59,414 bases of DNA from Actinomycetes bacterium (GTDB lineage Bacteria; Actinomycetota; Acidimicrobiia; Acidimicrobiales; RAAP-2). The stretch is taken from assembly GCA_021778895.1 (NCBI GenBank), contig JAJYBR010000010.1, positions 1-59,414 of the forward strand, read 5' to 3'. Position numbers and translations under genes: made by a program. This document shows positions 16,946 through 24,830 of this stretch, in pieces. Below the pieces are notes generated by a model that was given only the letters and a program-made list of their open reading frames with translations, was not told the DNA's origin and ran no database searches. Numbering within the stretch: position 1 is the first letter of the stretch; each line of letters starts with the position of its first letter.

Positions 16946-17674
16946 GTGGAGGACCTCGTGGGCTGGCTGGCGACGTGTGCCGAAGAGATCGGTGCGACGC
17001 TCGAGCCACGAGCGCATCGGGGCTTCTCCGGCGCCCGGCCTTCGCAGTACCACCTTGATGTGGCGGCCGACGAGGTGGCTCGCCGTGTCCTGCACCGGCC
17101 CGGCTGGCGCATCGTGTCCGAGGAGTCCGGGACGAGTGGCCACGGCGACACCGTCATCGTCGTCGATCCCATCGACGGCTCGACGAACGCCGATCGGGGG
17201 ATCCCCTTCTACTCGACCAGCCTGGCGGTGCTCGACCACGGACAGCTCGTGGCGGGCTGCGTGCGCAACCACGCGACGGGCACCCTCTATCTGGCCGAGC
17301 GAGGCGCCGGCGCGACTCGTGACGGTGAGGTCCTGCGCGCGAGCTCCCAGCAGGAGGTCGCCGGGGCGCTGATCGCGTTCTCGGGATGGCCCCACCGGCG
17401 CGTGGGATGGGGTCAGTTCCGGGCACTGGGCGCGGCGAGTCTGGAGATCTGCCTGGTGGCCGACGGATCGATGGACGCGTTCACGGTGGCGGGCGGGTCG
17501 CAGCTCTACCCGTGGGACTACCTGGCAGGCCTCCTGATCGCTCGGGAGGCCCACGCGTGGGCGTCCGATATGGCCGGGGACGAACTCGTCACCGACGCCC
17601 CGGTGGCCCGTCATCCGGTTGTCGCGGCGACCGAGGACCTCTTGGCCGAACTCGTCGACCTGGGTCCGCTCTAG
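16946..17674 (+). CDS. Inositol monophosphatase family protein
   Basis: 242-residue metal-dependent sugar-phosphate phosphatase. Metal ligands appear in IVSEESGTSG (Glu) and VVDPIDGSTNADRG (two Asp near 74 and 77), and the C-terminal YPWDYLAGLLI holds the third Asp. Family members hydrolyse inositol-1-phosphate, histidinol phosphate, fructose-1,6-bisphosphate or PAP; the motif details do not choose between them. GTG 16946 is chosen from the -10 spacing, and a long upstream in-frame extension has no family similarity. It overlaps the convergent CHAD gene by 4 bases. Confidence 0.82.
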   Translation: MEDLVGWLATCAEEIGATLEPRAHRGFSGARPSQYHLDVAADEVARRVLHRPGWRIVSEESGTSGHGDTVIVVDPIDGSTNADRGIPFYSTSLAVLDHGQLVAGCVRNHATGTLYLAERGAGATRDGEVLRASSQQEVAGALIAFSGWPHRRVGWGQFRALGAASLEICLVADGSMDAFTVAGGSQLYPWDYLAGLLIAREAHAWASDMAGDELVTDAPVARHPVVAATEDLLAELVDLGPL

Positions 17675-18555
17675 CCCCGCGTTGGCTCCGGACCCCTTTC
17701 GAGGTCTCGTCGCCGTTCCTCGACGAGGACGAGCGCTTCGTTGAGTGGGTCGAGCCAGCGGTGCGGATGCGGGGGGTCCATCCGCAACGCTCGTGCCCAC
17801 GACTCGATCGCGTCGCCCGGGTCGACGCCGCGCGCGGCCGCGGGGGAGCGGTACCAGTCGGCGACCAGAGCCGACGTCACCGTCTGATCGTGGAGAAGTC
17901 CCAAGTGGTCTTGCGCGGCACTGGCACGATCCAAGACGGGCTGGAGCCCGCCCACGAGCGCATCGAGAACCTCGCTGGCGTAGCGAGCGCGCTTGGTGGC
18001 GATGCGCAACGCGTGCAACTGCTCGCTGGTGGGAGGGCTCTCCAGAGCGGCGGCGACGGTGTCCCAGCGAGTGCGCCAGCGGGTGACGAGGGGGGTGGGC
18101 CAGTCGGCGGGGACCGTTCCGAGGGACGGGGACAGGGACCCGTCGACCAAGCGACTCAGCAGCGTGCGATAGCGGTGGGAGGCGAGAGCCGCGTTGAGGC
18201 GGGGTCCCAGCGCGTCGCGGCGCGCTCGCAGATGTGTGATCACCGACGTATCCAGAGCTGGGTCGCCTCGAGCGACGGTGCCCAGGTGGGCCGTGACCAC
18301 GTCGAGGTCGCGGCACCGCCCCAGGAGGCGACCGAAGTGCGCGAGTTCGCGTTCGAGATGCGCGCACCATCGCGGATCTAGGACGTCGGCGAGCAGGTTG
18401 ATCTCGGCTCGGAGACGGCGAGACGCGACGCGCGCCTGGTGGACGCCCTCGGGATCTCGTGTGGTCCGTGCCACTGTTGACGCTCGCAACAGCGCCGCAG
18501 TCTCGCGGCTGAACAGTTGGGCGACGAAGTGCGCTGGCGAGGCTGACGGACCCAT
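17671..18555 (-). CDS. CHAD domain protein
   Basis: 294 residues. The conserved-histidine alpha-helical domain is visible as GVHQARVASRRLRAEINLL near the N-terminus and a second His-rich helix HALRIATKRARYASEVL in the second half, with the repeated Arg and Lys expected for polyphosphate binding. CHAD proteins bind polyphosphate and often sit near polyphosphate enzymes or CYTH domains; no such partner is next to it. ATG 18555 is preferred over ATG 18576 because AGGAGG lies 6 bases before it. Confidence 0.8.
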   Translation of the reverse strand: MGPSASPAHFVAQLFSRETAALLRASTVARTTRDPEGVHQARVASRRLRAEINLLADVLDPRWCAHLERELAHFGRLLGRCRDLDVVTAHLGTVARGDPALDTSVITHLRARRDALGPRLNAALASHRYRTLLSRLVDGSLSPSLGTVPADWPTPLVTRWRTRWDTVAAALESPPTSEQLHALRIATKRARYASEVLDALVGGLQPVLDRASAAQDHLGLLHDQTVTSALVADWYRSPAAARGVDPGDAIESWARALRMDPPHPHRWLDPLNEALVLVEERRRDLERGPEPTRG

Positions 18556-18628
18556 AGCACCTCCTCGGGCTCTCATGCGCCCGGCCCCACGAGTTACGTT
18601 AGACCGGCCCGTCTCGAGGAGGGTGCCG

Positions 18629-18634
18629 TAGTGT
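18629..18634 (+). promoter_or_regulatory. -10 box of tRNA-Val
   Basis: TAGTGT, 9 bases upstream of the mature tRNA 5' end. The same hexamer precedes the sedolisin gene and, on the minus strand, the GH15 gene. Confidence 0.4.
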
Positions 18635-18643
18635 GGTGGGCTC

Positions 18644-18717
18644 GGGCGCTTAGCTCAGGTGGTCAGAGCAGCTGATTTACACTCAGCAGGTCGGGGGTTC
18701 GAGTCCCTCAGCGCCCA
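18644..18717 (+). tRNA. tRNA-Val (anticodon TAC)
   Basis: Cloverleaf read directly. The acceptor stem pairs GGGCGCT with AGCGCCC, the D stem pairs GCTC with GAGC, and the anticodon stem pairs GCTGA with TCAGC around the loop TTTACAC. The T arm is GGGGG-TTCGAGT-CCCTC with one G-U pair. Anticodon TAC reads GTA and other Val codons. The discriminator is A and the CCA end is not encoded. Confidence 0.95.
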
Positions 18718-18783
18718 CCGAGACGCACCGTGCGCCAAGCGAGCCGAAAGCCGAGAGTCCCCGGCGTTGGGCGAAGGGCGGGC

Positions 18784-18789
18784 TACGGT
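18784..18789 (+). promoter_or_regulatory. Possible -10 box for the AI-2E-type permease gene
   Basis: TACGGT about 60 bases before ATG 18852. This gene has a GGGAGGG ribosome site, so it would have a normal leader. Confidence 0.3.
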
Positions 18790-18851
18790 ACGAAGGGGTC
18801 GCGAGACCCGATCGATCGACCGAGCCGGCGCCGTCGGCTCCGGGAGGGTGC

Positions 18852-19976
18852 ATGTCGCAGGTCCCCGACCAGCTTCCCCGATCCTCGAGGATCTTTCGGC
18901 GGGCTGACGCATCGTCAGTCCCGCTGCGGACGATCATCACGTCGGTCGTGGTGGTCATCGGTGCGCTCGTCGGAGTCCTTCTCCTGTACCGCCTTCGTCT
19001 CGTCCTGCTGCTGATGCTCGTGGGAGGCTTCGTTGCTCTGCTGCTGAATCCGGCCGTCGAGTTCGTCCAGCGGCACGGTATCCGCCGCCGGGGTGGCGCG
19101 GTCGCGCTGGTCGCCGCCGCCAGCATCGTGGTGTTCGTCGGCCTCGCGATCCTCTTCGGCTACCCCCTCGTCAACAGCATGACGAGACTGGCCAACGCCC
19201 TGCCGACTTACGTGCACAAGGCCCAGACGGGTCAGGGCTGGATCGGACACCTGCTGCGCCGCTATCACGTCTCCCACTGGGTCACGGACAATGCCTCCAA
19301 GCTGGTCTCGCTGGCCCAAGGCCTCTCGCGCCCGGCGCTGGCGCTCGGGCGCGGCGCGGTCTCGGCGCTGGTCGCGCTCGTCACCGTCTTCACCTTCGTC
19401 GTCCTGGTCCTGTTCGAGGCCCCGCGCCTGCGCCAGGGCCTATTGGGTGCCCTGCCTCCGCACCGGGCACAACGCGTCGCGCGCATCGGTTCGCAGGTGG
19501 GTCGCGCCGTCTCGGGCTACATGGTCGGCAACGTCGCCACGTCGTTCATCGCCGGACTCGTTGTCTTCATCACACTGACGATCATGGGCGTCCCGTTCGC
19601 CGCGCTGTTCGCACTGTGGGTTGCACTCGTCGACTTCCTCCCGACGATCGGTGGGGCGCTGGCCGGCATCCCGACGGTGCTGTTCGCCTTCGGGCACACC
19701 ACGGGCGCGGGCATCGTCACCTTCATCGTCTTCCTCGTGTACACCCAGATCGAGAACCACATCCTCAACCCCCTAATCATGGGCCGCACGACGCGGGTCA
19801 GCCCTCTGGCCGTCTTCGTCGCTGTCCTGGTGGGCGCCGAGCTCGGTGACTGGCTGGCGGGTCTGTTCGGGGGATTCGTCGGCGTGCTCATCGCCGTGCC
19901 CATCGCCGCGTCCCTGCAGGTGATCGTGGTCGACCTCCGGGCCCGGGAGCCCGACCCCGAGCCGCCGCCGGCGTGA
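18852..19976 (+). CDS. AI-2E family transporter (PerM-like permease)
   Basis: 374-residue inner-membrane protein with about eight membrane segments: paired N-terminal helices (TIITSVVVVIGALVGVLLLY and the next), a hydrophilic stretch around 120-165, then a C-terminal block with the family signature GALAGIPTVLF ... TQIENHILNPLIMG. Members export autoinducer-2 (TqsA) or act as Na+/H+ or general efflux proteins, and the substrate here is unknown. ATG 18852 has GGGAGGG 4 bases upstream. The gene sits alone between tRNA-Val and the MarR gene. Confidence 0.85.
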   Translation: MSQVPDQLPRSSRIFRRADASSVPLRTIITSVVVVIGALVGVLLLYRLRLVLLLMLVGGFVALLLNPAVEFVQRHGIRRRGGAVALVAAASIVVFVGLAILFGYPLVNSMTRLANALPTYVHKAQTGQGWIGHLLRRYHVSHWVTDNASKLVSLAQGLSRPALALGRGAVSALVALVTVFTFVVLVLFEAPRLRQGLLGALPPHRAQRVARIGSQVGRAVSGYMVGNVATSFIAGLVVFITLTIMGVPFAALFALWVALVDFLPTIGGALAGIPTVLFAFGHTTGAGIVTFIVFLVYTQIENHILNPLIMGRTTRVSPLAVFVAVLVGAELGDWLAGLFGGFVGVLIAVPIAASLQVIVVDLRAREPDPEPPPA

Positions 19977-19996
19977 GCATGCCGCGGCGCCGGCGC

Positions 19997-20002
19997 TAAA
20001 GT
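19997..20002 (+). promoter_or_regulatory. -10 box of MarR-MFS operon
   Basis: TAAAGT, 9 bases before ATG 20012 and directly beside the putative operator. Bound repressor would block the transcription start. Confidence 0.45.
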
Positions 20003-20003
20003 G

Positions 20004-20022
20004 CTTGCTTGATGCAAGTAAG
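20004..20022 (+). promoter_or_regulatory. Putative MarR operator overlapping the start codon
   Basis: The 19-base imperfect palindrome CTTGCTTGATGCAAGTAAG has 14 symmetric matches, and its core CTTG-N4-CAAG fits MarR-family sites. The ATG at 20012 lies near its centre. Autorepression of the MarR-exporter operon is inferred. Confidence 0.6.
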
Positions 20023-20500
20023 CAATCTGCGCCTTGGACCGGACGACGACGTCGTGACCGAGATCCTCGAGGACCTCCAGACCGTGGCCCGGTGGCTCGC
20101 GCGATCGCGCGTGCACGAGCGGGCTCTGAGCGACCTGGGGCTGCGGATCGATCGCCCGGCGCTCCTGCTGCTGCGCAAGCTGCACCACGCGGGAGGGGTC
20201 GACGTGCGGGTGACCGACCTGGCCCACCTCCTCGGCATCGATCCACCCGGTGTGACAAGAAAGGTGCAGCAGCTCGAGCGAGCCGGACTGGTGGCTCGTG
20301 TCGCGGACGAGCGCGACCGACGCGTGACGCTGATCTCCTTGACGCCCGACGGTACGGCGCTCCTCGAGCGCGCCGATGCGGCCTACGCCCGTCTCTTGCA
20401 CGAGGTCCTATCCGACTGGCCGCGCGATGACGTGCGCCGTTTCGCCGAACTCTTCCACGCCTTCTCCACCAGCCTGCATAACGAACTGGAGCGACCATGA
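20012..20500 (+). CDS. MarR family transcriptional regulator
   Basis: 162-residue winged-helix dimer-forming regulator. The DNA-binding part reads VTDLAHLLGIDPPGVTRKVQQLERAGLVAR, followed by the wing DERDRRVTLISLTPDG; flanking helices would form the dimer interface. A palindromic operator covers the start codon, so it probably represses itself. It overlaps the DHA2 exporter by 4 bases (ATGA). MarR repressors of this kind are usually released by a small hydrophobic or phenolic ligand that the neighbouring pump exports. ATG 20012 is preferred to the adjoining TTG 20009. Confidence 0.88.
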   Translation: MQVSNLRLGPDDDVVTEILEDLQTVARWLARSRVHERALSDLGLRIDRPALLLLRKLHHAGGVDVRVTDLAHLLGIDPPGVTRKVQQLERAGLVARVADERDRRVTLISLTPDGTALLERADAAYARLLHEVLSDWPRDDVRRFAELFHAFSTSLHNELERP

Positions 20501-22107
20501 CCGATGCCAACGCCGGCATCCCGACCCTGACGGCACCCTCGGCGGGTCTCAGCCACCGGCGCATCATGACGATCATCCTGTCGCTGATGCTCGGGATGTT
20601 CCTGTCGGCGCTGGACCAGACCATCGTGTCCACGGCCCTGCCCACGATCGCGGGCGACCTGCACGGACTCAACCACCTGTCTTGGGTCGTGACCGCGTAC
20701 CTCATCACGTCGACGATCTCCCTGCCCCTGTGGGGCAAGTTCGGCGACCTCTGGGGACGCAAGGGCTTCTACCAGCTCGCCGTCGTGATCTTCCTCGGCG
20801 GGTCGGCACTGTCGGGCCTGTCCCAGAACATGGCCGAGCTGATCGCCTTCCGCGCCATCCAGGGCCTGGGTGCCGGAGGGCTGATGGTCGGCTCGCAGGC
20901 CATCGTCGGTGACGTGATCCCCCCGCGTGAGCGGGGTCGCTACATGGGCTACTTCGGAGCGGTCTTCGGCCTGTCGAGCGTGCTCGGTCCGCTGGCCGGC
21001 GGCTGGCTCACCCAGCACGCGTCCTGGCGGTGGATCTTCTACATCAACCTGCCCATCGGCATCGTGGCTCTCATGGTGATTGCGGCCGGTCTGCACGTTC
21101 CCAAGCACCGGGTAGCGCACCGGATCGACTGGGCGGGCTCGGCTGTCCTGTCGGCGGCGGTCGTGGGACTCATCCTCATCACGACGTGGGGTGGGACGCA
21201 GTACGCGTGGCGGTCGGCTCCCATCGTCGTGCTGGCCATCCTGAGCGGGATCCTGCTGATTGCCTTCATCCCCATCGAGCGCCGAGCGCGCGAGCCAATC
21301 ATCCCGATGAGGCTGTTCTCCAATCGCACGTTCTCCGCGGCCTCGTCGGTGGGCTTCGTCATCGGCTTCGCCATGTTCGGAGCGATCGTCTTCCTGCCGC
21401 TGTACCTGCAGGTCGTGCACGGTTCGTCACCGACGCGCTCGGGTCTCGAGCTGCTCCCCATGGTCCTCGGCATGCTGATCACCTTCATCCTGAGCGGTCA
21501 GCTGGTCTCGCGCACCGGTCGCTACAAGATGTTCCCCATCATGGGCACGGCGATCACCGCGCTCGGACTCATGCTGCTGTCGCACTTGGGCACGACGACG
21601 CCCTATGCCTCGACCGCCCTCAACATGTTCGTCACGGGCTTCGGCATGGGGCTCGTCATGCAGGTCCTGGTGGTCGCGGTGCAGAACGCCGTTCCCCACG
21701 AGCAGCTCGGCACGGCGACGGCGACAGCCACGTTCTTCCGGTCCATCGGCGGCGCCTTCGGCGTGTCGATCCTCGGCTCGGTCTTCGACAGCCGCCTGCT
21801 TTCCGTACTGTTCGCGCACACAAGTTTGGCGCAACGTCGGTTGCTCACTGCCGTGCTACTGTCGGCCAACCCGGCGCAGATCCGTCGTCTGCCCACGCCC
21901 GAGCGCACCTTGGCGATCCACGCGTTCAACTCGGGACTGGAGCGAGTGTTCCTGGTCGCGGCACCGATCGCGCTGGTCGCCTTCGCTCTCACGTGGCTGC
22001 TCAAGGAGATCCCCTTGCGCACGACAGCCCACGTGCGGGGACACGCAAGCGAGGTCGAAGACGTCCATGCGACGGGGCTCGACGCCCCCGGTGAGTTCCT
22101 CGCGTGA
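20497..22107 (+). CDS. DHA2 family MFS multidrug exporter (EmrB/QacA type)
   Basis: 536-residue membrane transporter with about 14 helices. Motifs are LDQTIVSTALPTIAGDL at the first helix, GKFGDLWGRKGFY as the MFS loop 2-3 motif, and GPLAGGWLTQHASWRWIFYI, typical of the DHA2 proton-drug antiporters. It is expected to export hydrophobic toxic compounds using the proton gradient. Its start overlaps the MarR stop, so it is almost certainly controlled by that regulator through the operator at 20004-20022. Confidence 0.9.
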   Translation: MTDANAGIPTLTAPSAGLSHRRIMTIILSLMLGMFLSALDQTIVSTALPTIAGDLHGLNHLSWVVTAYLITSTISLPLWGKFGDLWGRKGFYQLAVVIFLGGSALSGLSQNMAELIAFRAIQGLGAGGLMVGSQAIVGDVIPPRERGRYMGYFGAVFGLSSVLGPLAGGWLTQHASWRWIFYINLPIGIVALMVIAAGLHVPKHRVAHRIDWAGSAVLSAAVVGLILITTWGGTQYAWRSAPIVVLAILSGILLIAFIPIERRAREPIIPMRLFSNRTFSAASSVGFVIGFAMFGAIVFLPLYLQVVHGSSPTRSGLELLPMVLGMLITFILSGQLVSRTGRYKMFPIMGTAITALGLMLLSHLGTTTPYASTALNMFVTGFGMGLVMQVLVVAVQNAVPHEQLGTATATATFFRSIGGAFGVSILGSVFDSRLLSVLFAHTSLAQRRLLTAVLLSANPAQIRRLPTPERTLAIHAFNSGLERVFLVAAPIALVAFALTWLLKEIPLRTTAHVRGHASEVEDVHATGLDAPGEFLA

Positions 22108-22137
22108 TTCCCCCGGCGAGCTGGCACTCTCGGTCTC

Positions 22138-22143
22138 TAGTGT
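22138..22143 (+). promoter_or_regulatory. Possible -10 box of sedolisin gene
   Basis: TAGTGT about 30 bases before ATG 22173. The gene has a clear AAGGGGG ribosome site, so this is a promoter with a leader. Confidence 0.4.
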
Positions 22144-22172
22144 GGGGTAGTCACGCCATTTAAGGGGGAACG

Positions 22173-23525
22173 ATGCGTCACGTCACGAAATCGATCACGA
22201 CAACAGCGATTGGGGGGCTGCTGCTGGCAGCGCTGGCGGTACCGGGAATCGGGGGAGCGTCGACCAGCTCGTCTGGTCTGACCTATCAGGTGTCGCCGAT
22301 CGCGATACCGGCGGGCCACGCCACGAGCGGGTTCCCCTACACGCCCAACCAGTGCGTCACGCTGTTCGGCCTGGCCTGCTACACGCCCGTGATACTCCAC
22401 GACGCGTACCAGATCCCCTGGACCGTCAACGGCTCGCTGGCCGGCACCGGCACCCAGGTGGCAATCATCGATGCGTACGGGAGCCCGACGGTCCAGCAGG
22501 ACCTGAACGTCTACGACCAGACCTTCGGCCTGCCCGCGACGACCGTCCACGTCTTCTACCCGGAGGGCAAAGTGACCTACAACGTCCACCAGGCTGGCTG
22601 GGCCGAGGAGACGAGCCTCGACGTCCAGACCGTCCACGATCTGGCCCCGGGGGCCAAGATCAACCTGGTCGTCGCCAGCTCACCGGGCGGCAACGACATC
22701 AACAACGCCATCGCCTTTGCGGTGAACAACCACTTGGGCAACGTGCTCTCCATGAGCTTCGGCGCGCCCGAGGCGGCGATCGGCGGTGGTGGCAACAACC
22801 TGCAGGTCCAGCAGGCGCACGCGATCTTCCAGCAGGCGACGAGCCAGGGAATGTCCCTGTTCGCGTCCTCGGGAGACAGCGGGGCGGGCAATGGGTACAC
22901 CTCGCCGAACGCCCTGTATCCGGCCTCGGATCCCCAGGTCGTCGCAACCGGGGGGACGGACCTCTTCGTGAGCGGTAACGGTCGCTACACCTGGAAGTCC
23001 GAGACGGTGTGGAACGACGCCAACCCGGCGACGTGCCCCTTCGGATGCGACTACGCCAAAACCCCCTTCGGCGCGACCGGAGGCGCGCCCAGCTCGATCT
23101 TCCCGGCGCCGAGCTGGCAGACCTCGACGATGCGCACCACGTCCGACGTGGCATTCAATTCGGGGGTCTACACGGCCACGATGATCTATCTCGGCTTCCT
23201 GGGCGGGAACAACAACGGCTTCTACTTCTTCGGTGGCACGAGCGAGGCCTCACCCAGCTGGGCGGCGATCACGGCCGACCTAGTCCAGGCTCGCGGGAGC
23301 GACTTCGGCCAGTTTGCGCCAACCCTCTACGGCATCGCGGCACAGCCCCGGACCTACGCCAAGGACTTCCACGACATCACCTTCGGCAACAACGCCTTCC
23401 CCCCGAGCAGTGGCTTCGCGGCGGGAGCCGGTTACGACCTGCCGACCGGGCTGGGCACGCCGATCGTGTCGGGTCTGATGGCCACGTTGGCGCCGTCGGC
23501 GACGCTCGGGTACACCGCGCCCTGA
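22173..23525 (+). CDS. Secreted sedolisin-like serine-carboxyl peptidase (S53)
   Basis: 450 residues. A signal peptide (TAIGGLLLAALAVPG, cleavage near residue 30) is followed almost at once by the catalytic domain. Catalytic residues are Glu146 and Asp150 in AEETSLDVQTVHD, oxyanion Asp235 in ASSGDSGA, and Ser357 in GGTSEASPSWAA. A Ca-site-like DFHDITFGNN occurs near the end. S53 enzymes work at low pH and normally carry a ~170-residue propeptide. Only ~55 residues lie between the signal and the first catalytic-domain strands, so the prodomain is missing or replaced. The ribosome site AAGGGGGAA precedes ATG 22173. Confidence 0.88.
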   Translation: MRHVTKSITTTAIGGLLLAALAVPGIGGASTSSSGLTYQVSPIAIPAGHATSGFPYTPNQCVTLFGLACYTPVILHDAYQIPWTVNGSLAGTGTQVAIIDAYGSPTVQQDLNVYDQTFGLPATTVHVFYPEGKVTYNVHQAGWAEETSLDVQTVHDLAPGAKINLVVASSPGGNDINNAIAFAVNNHLGNVLSMSFGAPEAAIGGGGNNLQVQQAHAIFQQATSQGMSLFASSGDSGAGNGYTSPNALYPASDPQVVATGGTDLFVSGNGRYTWKSETVWNDANPATCPFGCDYAKTPFGATGGAPSSIFPAPSWQTSTMRTTSDVAFNSGVYTATMIYLGFLGGNNNGFYFFGGTSEASPSWAAITADLVQARGSDFGQFAPTLYGIAAQPRTYAKDFHDITFGNNAFPPSSGFAAGAGYDLPTGLGTPIVSGLMATLAPSATLGYTAP

Positions 23526-23589
23526 CCGATGCGGCGTCTTCGACACGGAGTGCTATCGGGACGTTGGGCCCTAAGGATGTGGCGGGTGC

Positions 23590-23595
23590 CAGACT
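23590..23595 (+). promoter_or_regulatory. Candidate -10 box for short leader ORF
   Basis: CAGACT, 7 bases before ATG 23603. The rnpB promoter uses the same hexamer, so C at the first position seems tolerated. Confidence 0.35.
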
Positions 23596-23602
23596 AGGAC
23601 GG

Positions 23603-23662
23603 ATGCGTGGAGTCGCGAGAGAGCAGGGTGGACCATGCCGGCTGAGGCTCCTGGCGTCATGA
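23603..23662 (+). CDS. Possible 19-residue leader ORF overlapping radical SAM start
   Basis: ATG 23603 opens MRGVAREQGGPCRLRLLAS and stops at TGA 23660-23662, which overlaps the in-frame ATG 23659 of the radical SAM gene as ATGA. It would be translated from a leaderless start. It could be a leader that couples translation or a small precursor peptide with a single Cys. Chance cannot be excluded for so short an ORF. Confidence 0.25.
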   Translation: MRGVAREQGGPCRLRLLAS

Positions 23663-24825
23663 GCCAGAGCGCGCTCGATCGCCGCCTCCAGCGCTACGAG
23701 ACGGCGCCGCACCTGGTCTTCTGGGAGACGACCAAGGCCTGCGCGCTCGCCTGTCGGCACTGTCGGGCTTCGGCTCAGCTCACCGGGCTCCCCGGTGAGC
23801 TGAGCACCGCCGAGGGTCGCAGTCTCATCGACCAGGTGGCCGCGCTGGGTGGCTCACCCATCCTGATCCTCACCGGCGGCGACTGCCTGGAGCGCCCCGA
23901 TCTGGACGAGCTGATCGCCTACGCGCGCCAGCAGCGAATCCATGTCGGCCTGTCACCCTCGGTCACGCCTCGCTTGACGCCCCAGCGGCTCGCGGGGCTC
24001 TACGAGCTCGGCGTGCGCAGCATGTCGATCTCGCTCGACGGTTCCGAGCCAGCGACGCACGACGGCATCCGGGGCATCTCGGGCCTCTTCGAGCGCACCG
24101 TGGCGATCCTGCCCCAGCTGGTGGAGATGGGGTTTCGGGTCCAGGTGAACACCACGGTGATGTCCGGCAACGTGCTCGAGCTGGCCGATGTCGTCGGGCT
24201 CTTGCGACGGCTCGGGATCTCCATCTGGGAAGTCTTCTTCCTCGTGGGTGTGGGGCGCGGCATCGACCTGGACGAAGTCGGTCCGGACCAGGCCGAGGAC
24301 GTGTGCCACTTCCTGGTCGACGTCACGGCCCGCGGCATGACGGTGCGCACGGTCGAGGCACCGTTCTTCCGTCGCGTCCAGGCGGCGCGCCGCCAGCTCG
24401 AGGGGCCTCCACCCGCCGAGCAGGTGGGTCCGCTCTACGCCGCCTTGCGCGGGCGCCTCGACGAGCTCGCGTTGCCGCCGGCTCGGCCCACGGCCAGCCA
24501 CTCGCTGGCCACGGGGGATGGCCGCGGCATCGTGTTCGTGGGGCACGACGGCGCGGTGCTGGCCTCGGGCTTCCTCCCGGTGCCCCTGGGCAACGTGCGC
24601 GAGCGTGACTTGGGCTCGATCTACGCCGAGAGTCCGGTCCTGGCCGAGATCCGCGCGGGCCGGTTCTCCGGGGCCTGCGGCCGCTGCGAGGTGTCGCGCC
24701 TGTGCGGAGGGTCGCGGGCCCGCGCGTACGCCCACAGCGGCGACGTCCTGGGCGAGGATCCGGCCTGTGCACGCTCCGACAGCGCGCGTGCGGCGTCGCA
24801 CGCGCGCAGCGGGCTGCCAGACTGA
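23635..24825 (+). CDS. Radical SAM/SPASM protein (heme-biosynthesis-like, TIGR04053 type)
   Basis: 396 residues from ATG 23635, or 388 from ATG 23659 (MSQSALDRR), which overlaps the short ORF stop as ATGA. The [4Fe-4S] motif is CALACRHC (C36, C40, C43), preceded by the characteristic RYETAPHLVFWETT. GGDCLERPDL gives the GGE-like SAM motif. The C-terminal SPASM-type cluster reads CGRCEVSRLCGGSRARAY then DPAC. The layout resembles AhbC/NirJ-like enzymes and the TIGR04053 family. A role in tetrapyrrole modification or peptide modification is possible; no heme genes flank it. The next gene is a permease that starts 5 bases after its stop. Confidence 0.8.
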   Translation: MPAEAPGVMSQSALDRRLQRYETAPHLVFWETTKACALACRHCRASAQLTGLPGELSTAEGRSLIDQVAALGGSPILILTGGDCLERPDLDELIAYARQQRIHVGLSPSVTPRLTPQRLAGLYELGVRSMSISLDGSEPATHDGIRGISGLFERTVAILPQLVEMGFRVQVNTTVMSGNVLELADVVGLLRRLGISIWEVFFLVGVGRGIDLDEVGPDQAEDVCHFLVDVTARGMTVRTVEAPFFRRVQAARRQLEGPPPAEQVGPLYAALRGRLDELALPPARPTASHSLATGDGRGIVFVGHDGAVLASGFLPVPLGNVRERDLGSIYAESPVLAEIRAGRFSGACGRCEVSRLCGGSRARAYAHSGDVLGEDPACARSDSARAASHARSGLPD

Positions 24826-24830
24826 CCCCC

